From assembly GCA_963815045.1 (NCBI GenBank), contig CAWFET010000002.1, positions 1,240,001 to 1,304,000 of the forward strand: 64,000 bases of DNA, given 5' to 3'. This DNA is from DASUPK01 sp963815045 (lineage in GTDB: Bacteria > Actinomycetota > Thermoleophilia > Solirubrobacterales > 70-9). The first letter of the stretch is position 1. The number at the start of each line of letters is the position of its first letter. Positions 25,597-35,078 of the stretch are shown piece after piece. The translations under genes and the position numbers were made by a program. Below the pieces are notes generated by a model, which was not told the DNA's origin, made no database searches, and worked only from the letters and a program-made list of their open reading frames with translations.

Positions 25597-25777
25597 GATG
25601 CTTCTGAACTATCCTCGACAGCCCGGCGGCTTCGATGGCCGTTGCCCGTTCGCGTTTCGGAAAGCTCGGAACACGCCGATCCCTGTTTTCGCATCGGAAG
25701 CCGCGTGTTCGGGCAGATGGACGATCCAGGGCCGCATACGGCTCATTGGCAAAGAGCCCGCCCAATAGAGTTTTGCG

Positions 25778-27503
25778 ATGACCCGCGTGTCGGCCCCAAT
25801 ACTCCTAGCCGTCGACTCCGACCCTGACGCGCCGGACCGCGTCGAGCGGGAGCTGCGCGACCGCTACGCAAGTAGCTATCGCGTCGTCGGTACGGACTCG
25901 CCGGAGGAGGCGCTCGCGCTCCTGACCGAGCTCGCGGATGCGGGGGAGGACGTGGCTCTGGTGCTCGCCGCACAGTGGCTCCCGGAGATCACCGGCGGCG
26001 AGCTGCTCGAGCGCGTGCGCCGGCTCCACCCACACGCCAGGCGTGGCCTGCTGATCTCCTGGGGGGACTGGGGGCATCGGCGAACCGCCGAGGCGATCTT
26101 CGACTCGATGGCTCTGGGGCGGATCGACTACTACGTCCTCAGGCCGGCGACCTCGCCTGACGAGCTGTTTCACCAGGCCATCTCAAGCTTCCTGCTCGAG
26201 TGGACCGAGACTCAGCTGATCGCGCCGCATACGGTCCGCGTCGTGGCCGACGCCTGGGCGGGGAGAGCGTACGAGCTGAGGAACACCCTTCAAAGCTGCG
26301 CGGTGCCGCATGCTTTCCACCTGAGCGACTCGCGGGAGGGCCACGTCGAGCTTGACAGGGCCGGGCCGGGGGCGAAGCTCCCGCTGATGGTCCTTCCCGA
26401 CGGTCGGGTCCTCAGCGACCCAACGAACGTGGAGATCGCCGACGCCACCGGTGCTTGGATCGACCCCGACCGGGAAGACTTCGACGTGGTCATCGTCGGT
26501 GCCGGACCGGCCGGCCTTTCGGCAGCGGTGTACGGCGCCTCCGAGGGCCTCGAGACCCTGGTGGTGGACGAGGGCGGGGTCGGTGGACAGGCCAGCTCGA
26601 GCTCGCTGATCCGGAATTACCTGGGCTTCCCGCGCGGGGTCAGCGGCAGGCGACTCGCCCAGCAGGCCTACCAGCAGGCCTGGGTCTTCGGAGGGAACTA
26701 CGCCCTCATGCACAGGGTGAATGCCCTCACTCGGGTCGGTGACCGGCTGCAGGTGATCCTCCCCGAGGACCGGCGCATCAGCGCGCGCGCGGTGATCCTG
26801 GCCACGGGAGCTGCCTACCGACGGTTGGGCGTCCCTGAGCCGAGGCCCTGAAAGGTGCCGGAGTCTTCTATGGCGGTTCCGCGTCGGAGGCCCCCGCGAT
26901 GACCGGGAAGGACGCCTATATCGTCGGCGGGGCCAACTCAGCGGGGCAAGCGGCGTTGCACCTGGCGCGCTACGCGCACCGGGTCACGCTACTGGTGCGC
27001 GCTCAGTCGCTCCGCGCGGGGATGTCCGAATATCTAGTGAAGGAGGTGGAGGCAGCGGCAAACGTGGAAGTCCGCGTTGGCTGCGAGGTGGTTGGCGGCG
27101 GAGGCGACGGGAGACTCGAGCACCTCGTGCTTCGCGAGGGCGGGACCGGAGAAGACGAGACGGTCACCGCCGATGGCCTCTTCGTGCTGATCGGTGCTCG
27201 GCCGCAGACCGATTGGCTGCCCGAGGAGATAGCCAGAGACCGACAGGGTTTCCTCCTCACAGGCCCGGATCTCCCGGACGACCGCCCGTGGCCACTCAAG
27301 CGCCGCCGGCTGCGGCTCGAAACGAGCATGCCGGGCGTGTTCGCGGCGGGGATGTCCGGCATGGATCCGTCAAGCGGGTGGCCTCTGCGGTCGGAGAAGG
27401 GTCGATCGCGATCCAGCTCGTCCACGGCCTCTTCGCGACCGATCGCCTGCATCCCGGGGCCGCCGCGAACGAGGCGACCCCACCGCGCAGTCAACGAAGC
27501 TAA
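25778..27503 (+). pseudogene. frameshifted response-regulator/thioredoxin-reductase fusion
   Basis: The first frame (25778-26851) has a receiver-like domain (ILLAVDSDPDAPDRVEREL), a middle thioredoxin-like part, and a FAD loop DVVIVGAGPAGLSAAVYGAS. It stops after RRLGVPEPRP. The next frame continues with KGAGVFYGGSASEAP and the NAD loop AYIVGGANSAGQAALHLARY, and a third frame carries the conserved end VRHGSVKRVASAVGEGSIA up to the stop at 27501-27503. Two one-base deletions near 26838 and 27349 explain this. In the receiver the usual phospho-acceptor position reads LAAQWLPEITG, so the Asp appears lost. No redox CxxC is visible. A related intact protein with a cyclic-nucleotide domain lies at 49175-50806. 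Confidence 0.8.
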
Positions 27504-27567
27504 AGCTAGAAGAAGCTCTAGCGCATGCTCCTCCGCCCAGGAGTAGTAGCCCCTGCTTCGGGCTCCT

Positions 27568-27608
27568 GCTTTCCATGCAAAGCAGGACTGCTGCTTCTCG
27601 TCCAAAGC
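27568..27608 (+). repeat. island repeat element, copy D (short form)
   Basis: GCTTTCCATGCAAAGC at 27568-27583, spacer, GCTTCTCGTCCAAAGC at 27593-27608. Same length and layout as copy A. It lies 65 bases after the end of the preceding plus-strand pseudogene. Confidence 0.85.
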
Positions 27609-27689
27609 GGTGGCGTACCATAGAGCCCGGCAGAGCGTGGTAGTCGCGTTGACAGCCTCGAACCCCATCGACGAGACTACACCGCGCGG

Positions 27690-28475
27690 ATGGTCAGCAA
27701 CTACATACGCCAGCACCATCTCGGTTGATTGCGATCTTCATCGCGTTGACCGGGACCGCATACGCGAGCGATCAGCTTGCTCCAAAGCATCAAGATCAGG
27801 GGGCATCAACCGCGAAGGCGAAGAAGAAGCGCGGCCGGCGGGGGCCTCAGGGGCCGCAGGGCCCAACCGGGCCCCCAGGACCGCGACCGGGCCGGCGGGC
27901 GGCTCGCTGACCGGGCGCTATCCGAATCCTGGCATCGCCGCGAACGCCGTGGGCCCCAGCCAGATCGCCGACACTGAGCGGGCCGTCAACCTGCCTGTCG
28001 CGTCGTTCACCGCCGAGGACACCGCCAACCAACTCGACTTCGCCACCACCGACGGCAAGGCGGACCTCGCCTTCGTCACCGCCAACCTGGTGATCGAGTG
28101 GGACAAGGACGCCGACGGGGGGGCCCCGATCAGGCCGCCAGGAACCCCGTCTTTGCATCGTTCACGGTTCCCCCCGACTATGCCTCCGGGGGAGAGTTCC
28201 GGATGCTGCTCTCGGAGGACGGCAGCACGGCCGGCGCCGAGACGTTCCACTGCGAAGTCTCGATAAACGCTGACTTCTTCAACAACCTCTTCAACGACCC
28301 GGTCACGCTGACCACGGCGGCCGCCACGGAGTACACGCTTACTCCGCCGCTCGCACCGCAGACAACCTACGCACCTGGCGAGGTCGCTGGCCTTCAGTGC
28401 GACCCGGGTCCCTCCGGGTTCAACGACAGCGTTCGACTGCACGGCGCGGAGTTCGTCTACAACGCCACCGAGTAG
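27690..28475 (+). pseudogene. frameshifted collagen-like secreted protein
   Basis: The ATG at 27690 starts MVSNYIRQHHLG and then meets TGA. One base later the frame continues with a signal-like segment IAIFIALTGTAYA, a Lys-rich stretch and Gly-x-y repeats (GPQGPQGPTGPPGP). The second shift leads to GGSLTGRYPNPGIAANAVGP and a beta-rich domain, the third, within a run of seven G at about 28117-28123, to NPVFASFTVPPDYASGG and a normal end GAEFVYNATE. Three one-base deletions restore a single frame of about 262 residues. The type is common on Solirubrobacterales surfaces. Either decayed, phase-variable at the G-run, or misassembled. Confidence 0.75.
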
Positions 28476-28550
28476 CCGGCTCCAAGCCGCCTCCCGCGTG
28501 CCCGAACGTCCGGCGGTTGCGCGACGAGCAGCCGACGTATCCGGGCTACC

Positions 28551-28709
28551 GCTTTCCATGCAAAAGCAGCAGCTTTGCTCACCCGGAGGGCTGGTTTTTT
28601 CTCGCGGGTTGGTGGACCGGTGGCGGAAACGCTCGCTGCTTCACGACTGACCCCACCCCCCTGGGTCAAGAAATAGTGGTGCTTCCAACCGCCGCTTTTC
28701 GTCCAAGGC
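28551..28709 (+). repeat. island repeat element, copy E (159-bp long form)
   Basis: Begins GCTTTCCATGCAAAAGC and ends GCTTTTCGTCCAAGGC (28694-28709). The interior differs from copy B at only a handful of positions. It ends 8 bases before the stop codon of the minus-strand secreted protein gene. Confidence 0.9.
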
Positions 28710-28717
28710 GGTAGCCG

Positions 28718-29437
28718 CTAGACCGGCAGCCGCTTCGCCCTCTTCTTGCACTTCTTGAACTTCTTCTTGTTGTGGTTCCTCTTGTGCTTCTTCTTGCACT
28801 TCTTGAGGGCCGCGGCGCGTTGGCCGGTCGCCGGACAGCCGGGGCCGGAGACATTCGGGTCCTGCGTCTCATCACCGAGGCCGTTGTGATTGCAGTCGGG
28901 CTCCAGGACCGCCGAAACATCGTGTTGGAAGTTCTCGACGGTAAAAGTGTCCGTCGTGCCCGGCGCTATGTCGCCGTTCCCATAGTGGTCGGTATAGGCG
29001 TTGTCGAAGTTGCAGGAATTGACGGTCACGGCTGCCGCGTTGACGTAGATGCCGATGTCGTCGCCGGCCTGGACCGGGATGCGGGTCGGGAAGGTGTTGA
29101 GCCCGGTGCCGGTCGGTGTCTCCGGGGCGCTCTCTCCGACGATCGTGATGTTGGTGTTATTGGTCAGATCGGCGCCGGGCGGAGTTCGTCCCACCTTGAG
29201 CTTGATCGTCGTGGGCACCTTTGCCCCTGGTTGGAAGCTCCAACTAGTGATCACTCCGCTATACGGAGCGCTGTACGGCGGACCGCTGCTCACCGTCTGG
29301 ATGTAGGTGGTGTCGGTCCCGCACTGACTTACCGGGACGAAGGTGGAGCCGAGCTGCGTCGCCGCACTCGCGGTGGTGGGCACGATGAGCATCACGCTCG
29401 ATGCAGCGAGAGGAAGAAGAAGGCGTATCCCTGGCAT
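28718..29437 (-). CDS. secreted protein with Lys/Cys-rich C-terminal tail
   Basis: About 239 residues. A signal peptide MPGIRLLLPLAASSVMLIVP ends near TTASAAT. A beta-rich domain follows (residues about 30-180, with VQAGDDIGIYVNAAA), then a Cys-bearing calcium-loop-like DCNHNGLGDETQDPN and a very basic end with KKCKKKHKRNHNKKKF. The ATG at 29437 has a GGAG site five bases upstream. The tail type is typical of exported Solirubrobacterales proteins and could bind wall or surface polyanions. Flanked by island repeats on both sides. Function unknown. Confidence 0.75.
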   Translation of the reverse strand: MPGIRLLLPLAASSVMLIVPTTASAATQLGSTFVPVSQCGTDTTYIQTVSSGPPYSAPYSGVITSWSFQPGAKVPTTIKLKVGRTPPGADLTNNTNITIVGESAPETPTGTGLNTFPTRIPVQAGDDIGIYVNAAAVTVNSCNFDNAYTDHYGNGDIAPGTTDTFTVENFQHDVSAVLEPDCNHNGLGDETQDPNVSGPGCPATGQRAAALKKCKKKHKRNHNKKKFKKCKKRAKRLPV

Positions 29438-29563
29438 TGCGCTCCTCAATAGAGCAGCTTCTGGCCACGACTCTTGCCAGAAGGCGCAGAGATGTCAAGG
29501 GCGCACCGGCCCGGCTCGCTGCAACCCCTGGCCTAGGCGGACCCGCGGACTCCCCACACCACC

Positions 29564-29579
29564 GCTTTCCATGCAAAGC
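29564..29579 (+). repeat. island repeat element, left half (copy F)
   Basis: GCTTTCCATGCAAAGC, identical to the left half of copy A. No right half follows. It lies 19 bases from the stop codon of the acyltransferase gene at 29599. Confidence 0.8.
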
Positions 29580-29598
29580 GACACATGCGCAGCCGGCT

Positions 29599-30594
29599 CT
29601 ATATCTGCCCACCGCGCTTCTTGACTTCGTCGGCCTCGATCGCGGCCTCGACCTCGCGCTCGAGACCGCCGTGCTCCAGGTCCTCGACGACTTCGCTCTT
29701 CTCGTGCCGCGAACCGAGCGTGCCGACGACCGGCAGCTCGCGCTCGGCCGAGAGTTCGTCGAGCGCTTCCTGCATCATCATCGTGACCGCGTTGTAGACC
29801 ACCTCCTCATCGGGCTGGGGGCCAAATCGGCGGTGCAGGTCGATCCTGGGCAGGACCTGGACCGTGATCTGGGACGGCAGCGGGATACGGCCTGGCAGGT
29901 CCAGCACCGTCAGGCCGAAGGGAGGTGCGATTTGGATCGGCACGACCTTTAGCCGCAGGAGCCTGTCGAGGGCAAGGAGGTGAGAAAGCCGCTCGCCGCG
30001 GGTCAGGAAGAGGGCCGTCTCCTGGCCGCCGATCGCCACTACGGGGACGATCGGTACGTCAGCAGCAAGCGCGAGGCGGACGAAGCCGCTGCGATGTCCG
30101 AAGTCGATTTCCCCCGAGTGCCAAGAGGGGCGGTAGGTTTCGTGGTCCCCGCCCGGATAGACCAGAAGCGCAGCGCCCTTCCCCAGCGCCGTCATCGCGT
30201 TTTCGTGATTGGCCGGGATCGTCCCGTACCGGCGCAGCATGACGAGACCCGGCACCCGGAAGACGAGGTCGTGGGCGAGTTGGTGGAACAGCCGGTCGGG
30301 GCCGAAGTAGTTGTAGAAGCCGTAGGCGAAGGCGAAGGTGTCGGCGATCAGGGTGCCGCCCGAGTGGTTGCCGACAAGAAGCACCGGCCCCTCGGCTGGG
30401 ATCTGCTCTAAACCGCGCACCTTGGGACGGAAATAGAGTTGCATCGCGCGGCTATAGGCTGGCAGCGTCTGGCGGATGAACTGCGGGTCGCGCTCGGCCA
30501 GCGGGTTCGTGGCGCGGGAGCCGAGCAGGTCCCGGGCCATTACAGAGGCCGTTGCGCGGGTGGCGCCGAGCGCCTGACTGATGATCTCCCTCAC
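29599..30594 (-). CDS. lysophospholipid acyltransferase-like protein
   Basis: 331 residues. VLLVGNHSGGTLIADTFAF is the acyltransferase His block of the PlsC/DGAT-like superfamily, LVYPGGDHETYRP the second conserved block and VPIVPVVAIGG the third. It should transfer an acyl chain to a lipid hydroxyl at the inner membrane face. GTG 30594 has an AGGAG site six bases upstream. Together with the wax-ester synthase at 30987-32381 it points to lipid or storage-ester metabolism within the island. The acceptor is not decided. Confidence 0.8.
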   Translation of the reverse strand: MREIISQALGATRATASVMARDLLGSRATNPLAERDPQFIRQTLPAYSRAMQLYFRPKVRGLEQIPAEGPVLLVGNHSGGTLIADTFAFAYGFYNYFGPDRLFHQLAHDLVFRVPGLVMLRRYGTIPANHENAMTALGKGAALLVYPGGDHETYRPSWHSGEIDFGHRSGFVRLALAADVPIVPVVAIGGQETALFLTRGERLSHLLALDRLLRLKVVPIQIAPPFGLTVLDLPGRIPLPSQITVQVLPRIDLHRRFGPQPDEEVVYNAVTMMMQEALDELSAERELPVVGTLGSRHEKSEVVEDLEHGGLEREVEAAIEADEVKKRGGQI

Positions 30595-30986
30595 CAGCTT
30601 CTCCTACCCGCCAATAGGGAGTGCCTCATTGCTTCCTCCCTTGAATCAAGTTCACGTGGGCACGGTCGCATCTCGTGCTCGCGCCGCCATCCGTGTTCTC
30701 CACCGACTGCGGTCGGAGTACGAACACGGAGCCATGCCTGCTGGACGCGGGAACCGCCCGTTTCCATGCAAAGCGGCACTGGCGGGACGTGCCTCCTCTA
30801 TTCGGGGGGTCCTCGTCCCAGCGGCCCAGACTCCCGCCTTCATGCGAAAGCGGGCGCGGCCCCGCGCTGTCGCGGCACGAGCGAGTGCAGCGAGCGTGGA
30901 GTGCGCTGCCTGGCGCACCCTTCGCTCCTGCGAACAGGAGCCCTGAAAGGGAAGGGGTGAGCAGCTCCTTGCCCCCGCGGCCGTGC
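30595..30986. other. intergenic region with repeat copy G
   Basis: 392 bases between two minus-strand acyltransferase genes. It holds repeat copy G at 30759-30774 and a more diverged palindromic stretch near 30838-30856 (TTCATGCGAAAGC). No supported gene. Confidence 0.6.
30759..30774 (+). repeat. island repeat element, left half (copy G)
   Basis: CGTTTCCATGCAAAGC, one mismatch to the left-half consensus. No right half is recognisable. Confidence 0.65.
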
Positions 30987-32381
30987 CTAGGACGCTTCGC
31001 GCTCGAGGGCGTCGAGTTCGGGCTCGAATGCCTCGATGATCTTCTCGGGGTCGGGAACCAGCCTCGCGTCTGTCATCACCCCGAGGGTGACCTCGCCCGC
31101 GTAGCTGAAGATCGCGACGCTCATCGACACGCCTCCGGAGCAGGGCGCCCAGACGAGGATCCCGCGCACCGGAGTTCCCGCCAGGTAGACCGGCTGCCGG
31201 GGGCCCGGCACGTTGGTCATCACCGCGCTCCCCTTGTTCGTGAACAGGTCGACGAGCACCTTCTCGACCCGGGTCGGCGTCCGACCGATCATGTCGAGCA
31301 GGCCGTAGGAGAGCGCGCCCTCCGAAGACTGCTTGATCTTCTCCATCCGCCTGTGGACCTCGTCCAGCCTCCGGCGGCCGTCCTCGATTCCCACCGGGAG
31401 CGCCAGGTAGACGAGGCCGAAGCGGTTGCCGAGCTCGGTCGGCAGCGGCTGATCGAGCGGCCGCAGGTTGAAGGGGACCAGTGCGGTCAGCTGCTCGAGC
31501 GGCGCCTCGTGATCGCTCAGATAGCGGCGCAGCGCCCCGCTGACCGCCGTCAGCAGCACGTCGTTGACGGTGGTGCCCGTCCGGTGGCCCATCTCCTTGA
31601 CCCGTTCCAGCCGGATCGGATCCGACCAGGCAACGCGCTGTGCGATCCCCAGCTCTCCCCTCAACGGGGACGGTGGATCGGAGCCCGGGATCAGAAGCTT
31701 CGCCAGCGTCGCCGCGTCGGCGCGGGCGGCCGCCGCCAGCTCGCGCAGGCGCGAGGGGCGCCTCCCCACCTCGATCGCCTCGCGCGTCATCGTTCCCGCC
31801 GCGCCGCGGGCGAGCGAGAGCGCACCGGCGGCCGGGCGGACCAGCCCACCCAGCGGCCGGCTCCGCCGCTCGGAGCCCCCCTCATCATCGGGAGGCGCGA
31901 TCCCGGCATCGGGCGACTCGTCGGTGAGCGAGAAGACCACCCGGGCGAGCGCAATGCCGTCGGCGATGCAGTGGTGGATCCGACCGACGAGCGCGGCCCC
32001 TTCGCCGTAGCCGTCGACGAAGTGGAACTGCCAGAGGGGCTGAGCACGATCGAGCGGGGTCGCCATCTGGTCGGCGACAAAGGCCTGGAGCACGGAGCGG
32101 TCGCCGGGGTTCGCCAGCCGGATGCGATGGAGGTGAAGGTCCAGGTCGAAGGTCGGGTCGTCCTCCCAGTGCGGCCCCGAGAGCGGGCCCGTTCCCTCCA
32201 CCACCCGCTGGCGAAAGCGCGGGAAGCGCTCGACCATCCGCTCCCTGATCCTCTCGCGGACGCCCTCCCAGTCGGGCGGCTGATCGAACCAGAGCACGCC
32301 GGTGATCACCATCAGGTTGGTCGGCTCGTCCATGTGCAGCCAGGCGGCGTCGGCGTGCGACATCCGCTGTGTGGTGGCCAT
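30987..32381 (-). CDS. wax ester synthase/diacylglycerol O-acyltransferase (WS/DGAT)
   Basis: 464 residues, standard length. RIHHCIADGIAL contains the catalytic HHxxxDG motif of the WS/DGAT family. TTVNDVLLTAVSGALRRYL and the C-terminal VMTNVPGPRQPVYLAG are the other family blocks. It esterifies an acyl-CoA with a fatty alcohol or diacylglycerol to form storage lipid. It starts 2 bases after the adhE stop codon, so both are co-transcribed and AdhE may supply alcohol or reduce acyl groups. Substrate choice cannot be read from sequence. Confidence 0.9.
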   Translation of the reverse strand: MATTQRMSHADAAWLHMDEPTNLMVITGVLWFDQPPDWEGVRERIRERMVERFPRFRQRVVEGTGPLSGPHWEDDPTFDLDLHLHRIRLANPGDRSVLQAFVADQMATPLDRAQPLWQFHFVDGYGEGAALVGRIHHCIADGIALARVVFSLTDESPDAGIAPPDDEGGSERRSRPLGGLVRPAAGALSLARGAAGTMTREAIEVGRRPSRLRELAAAARADAATLAKLLIPGSDPPSPLRGELGIAQRVAWSDPIRLERVKEMGHRTGTTVNDVLLTAVSGALRRYLSDHEAPLEQLTALVPFNLRPLDQPLPTELGNRFGLVYLALPVGIEDGRRRLDEVHRRMEKIKQSSEGALSYGLLDMIGRTPTRVEKVLVDLFTNKGSAVMTNVPGPRQPVYLAGTPVRGILVWAPCSGGVSMSVAIFSYAGEVTLGVMTDARLVPDPEKIIEAFEPELDALEREAS

Positions 32382-32383
32382 CG

Positions 32384-34993
32384 CTAGGGGCGCCCCTCGA
32401 ATGCCGCCGTCAGCAAAGCCGCCAGCTCCTCGAGCATTGGCATCCTCGGGTTGGTCCTGATGCTCGGGTCCGAGAAGGCGCCCTTGACCAGCTCGGGCAG
32501 GGCGGCGTCGAACTCCTCCTTCGAGACGCCGGCCTCGGCCAGCGAGCGGGGCATGCCGACCGCGTCGAGCAACTCGTCGACGCGCTCGAAGAAGCGGGCG
32601 CGCCGCTCGTCCATGTCCTTGCCGCCCAGGCCCAGCACCCAGCCCATCTGCGCGTACTTGTCCGGGGCCACGTAGGTCGAGTAGCCGGGCGCCGGCATGA
32701 ACTTCGAGGGGATCGATGCGTTGTAGCGGAGCACGTGGGGCAGGAAGATGCCATTGGCGCGGCCGTGCGGGATCCCGAACCGGGCCCCGACCGCGTGCGC
32801 GAGCGCGTGGTTGACCCCGACGAAGGCGTTCGAGAAGGCGAGGCCGGCGATCGTTGCCGCATTCGACATCGCCGTCCGCACTTCGAGGTCTGTGCCGTTC
32901 TCACAGGCGCGCGGCAGGGCGTCCATGATCAGATTGATCGCCTGCATGCAGAAGGCGTCGGTGTAGGGCGAGGCGAAGATGGAGACGCCCGCCTCGAGGG
33001 CGTGAGTGAGGGCGTCGACCCCGGTGTCCGCCGTGACGGTCGGCGGCATCGTCAGGGTCAGGGTCGGATCGACGATCGCCACGTCGGGGACCAGCGAGTA
33101 GTCGACCAGCGTCACCTTGCGTCCGCCGGTGCTGATCACCGTCGCCGGCGAGACCTCCGACCCCGTCCCCGCGGTGGTCGGCAGCGCCAGCAGGCGGACG
33201 GTGTGCTCGACCTCCGGATAGTGGGCGACCCGCTTGCGCGCATCGAGGAATGGCAGCGACAGCTCGCGCAGCGAGACGTCGGGGCTCTCGTGGAAGAGCC
33301 GCATCGCCTTGGCGGCGTCCAGGACCGAGCCGCCCCCAACCGCGACGACGCAGTCGGCGCCGAACTCGCTGAGCACCTCGGTGCCGGCCTGGATCTGCGC
33401 CTCGGTCGGCTCCGGGTGGAGGTCCGAGAAGACGTGGACGCTCGGGCCCTCCAGGTAGCGGCGCACCTCATCGGCCACCCCCCGCGCCTCACCGTCGATG
33501 TCGGTGACCAGCAGGACCTGCGAGGCCTTGACGTCTCGCAGGCTCTCGATCGCGCCGGCGTTGATGTAAGTGTCCGATGGGACGCGGAACCACTGGGGAG
33601 GCGCCTGGCGGCGCGAGACGGTCTTCACGTTGAGCAGGTTCCTGTAGTTGACGTTGTCGGTGGTATTGGAGCCTCCCCAGGTGCCGCAGCCGAGCGAGAA
33701 GGTTGGGGTGAGCGAGTTGTAGATCCCGCCGAGGGCACCGACCGCGGTCGGCGCGTTGACCAGGATGCGCCCGGTGCGGACCCTGCCGGCGAAGCGGTCG
33801 ATCACCTCCTCGTCGGAGGCGTAGACGGCCGAGGTGTGACCGAGCCCGCCGTGCTCGGTGATCAGCTCACAGGCGCTGATGCCGTGATCGACCGAGGGCG
33901 AGCGGACCAGCCCGAGCACGGGCATCAGCTTCTCCTGGATCAGCGGATGGTCGGCCAGCTCGCCCAGGTCGGAGGGCAGCGGAGCGAGCAGCACCTTCAC
34001 CCCCTCCTCCACCTCGAAACCGCCCATCCCCCCGAGGTTGACGCAGGACTGACCGAGGGCGCGGGCGTCGACCCGCCCGTCCGGCTCGAAGGCGAGGTCG
34101 GCCAGGGCCTCCACCTGGCCGGGCTCGAGCAGCTGCCCGCCCAGGCGCTCGAACTCGGCGACCAGCTCGCCGTAGATCTCCTCATCGACCACGCAGGTCT
34201 GCTCCGCCGGGCAGATCACCGAGGCGTCGAAGGTCTTCGAGATCAGCATGTCGACGACCGCCATGCCGATGTCGGCGCTGCGGTGCAGGTAGACGGGGGC
34301 GTTGCCCGCGCCGACGCTGAGCGAGGGCTTGCCGGCCGCGTTGGCCGCCGCCACAGCCTTCGGTCCCCCGGTCGTCCAGATCAGGTCGATCCCGTTGTGA
34401 TGGAAGAGGTACTGGGAGACGTCGAGAGTGGGATCGGGAATCACCTGGAGCGCGTCAGGGGGCAGCCCCACGGACTCGCCCGCCTCCTGCAGGATCTCGA
34501 CTGCCCGGGCGGCGCAGCCGGCGGCGCGCGCCGAGGGCCGAAAGATGATCGCATTCCGGGTCTTGGCCGCGACGATCGACTTGAACAGGGCGGTCGAGGT
34601 CGGATTGGTGATCGGCAGCAGCGCCAGCACCACCCCGATCGGCTCGGCGACGCGCTGGATGCCGTGCTTCGGGTCCTCCTCGATCACTCCGACCGACGGC
34701 TTGTCCTTGAGGTAGTCGTAGAGGAACTCGGTGGCGATGTAGTTCTTCACCACCTTGTCCTCGAGAACCCCGAACTGGGTCTCCTCCATCGCCAGCTGGG
34801 CGAGCTCAAAGGCGCTCTCCAGCCCGGCGACGACCATCGCCCAGACGATCTCGTCGACCTGCTCCTGGTCGAGCCGGCGGAAGCTCTCCGCGGCCGCCTG
34901 AGCCCGGAGCACGAAGCCGTCCAGGCGATCGGCCTGCGCAGCGTCGACGACCTCGGCCGCCTGCGCTTCCGTGCTGGTCTGCGAGATCGCCAT
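32384..34993 (-). CDS. adhE: bifunctional aldehyde/alcohol dehydrogenase
   Basis: 869 residues, the full AdhE length. Residues 1-440 are a CoA-acylating aldehyde dehydrogenase with ITNPTSTALFKSI and the catalytic Cys in SVICPAEQTCVV; the rest is an iron-dependent alcohol dehydrogenase with GGGSVLDAAKAMRL (NAD loop), TTAGTGSEVSPATVI and the iron His residues in NHALAHAVGARFGIPHGRANG. It interconverts acyl-CoA, aldehyde and alcohol using NADH, normally in fermenting cells. Presence on an island next to WS/DGAT suggests a reductive sink or alcohol supply for esters. Confidence 0.93.
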   Translation of the reverse strand: MAISQTSTEAQAAEVVDAAQADRLDGFVLRAQAAAESFRRLDQEQVDEIVWAMVVAGLESAFELAQLAMEETQFGVLEDKVVKNYIATEFLYDYLKDKPSVGVIEEDPKHGIQRVAEPIGVVLALLPITNPTSTALFKSIVAAKTRNAIIFRPSARAAGCAARAVEILQEAGESVGLPPDALQVIPDPTLDVSQYLFHHNGIDLIWTTGGPKAVAAANAAGKPSLSVGAGNAPVYLHRSADIGMAVVDMLISKTFDASVICPAEQTCVVDEEIYGELVAEFERLGGQLLEPGQVEALADLAFEPDGRVDARALGQSCVNLGGMGGFEVEEGVKVLLAPLPSDLGELADHPLIQEKLMPVLGLVRSPSVDHGISACELITEHGGLGHTSAVYASDEEVIDRFAGRVRTGRILVNAPTAVGALGGIYNSLTPTFSLGCGTWGGSNTTDNVNYRNLLNVKTVSRRQAPPQWFRVPSDTYINAGAIESLRDVKASQVLLVTDIDGEARGVADEVRRYLEGPSVHVFSDLHPEPTEAQIQAGTEVLSEFGADCVVAVGGGSVLDAAKAMRLFHESPDVSLRELSLPFLDARKRVAHYPEVEHTVRLLALPTTAGTGSEVSPATVISTGGRKVTLVDYSLVPDVAIVDPTLTLTMPPTVTADTGVDALTHALEAGVSIFASPYTDAFCMQAINLIMDALPRACENGTDLEVRTAMSNAATIAGLAFSNAFVGVNHALAHAVGARFGIPHGRANGIFLPHVLRYNASIPSKFMPAPGYSTYVAPDKYAQMGWVLGLGGKDMDERRARFFERVDELLDAVGMPRSLAEAGVSKEEFDAALPELVKGAFSDPSIRTNPRMPMLEELAALLTAAFEGRP

Positions 34994-35078
34994 GACCGTC
35001 TCTCCTTCGACCTACCTTACGCCGGAGCCCTTCTCGCGCCGTCCGGGAGGAGCCGCGCTGTCAGCCTGCAGCGAGCTC

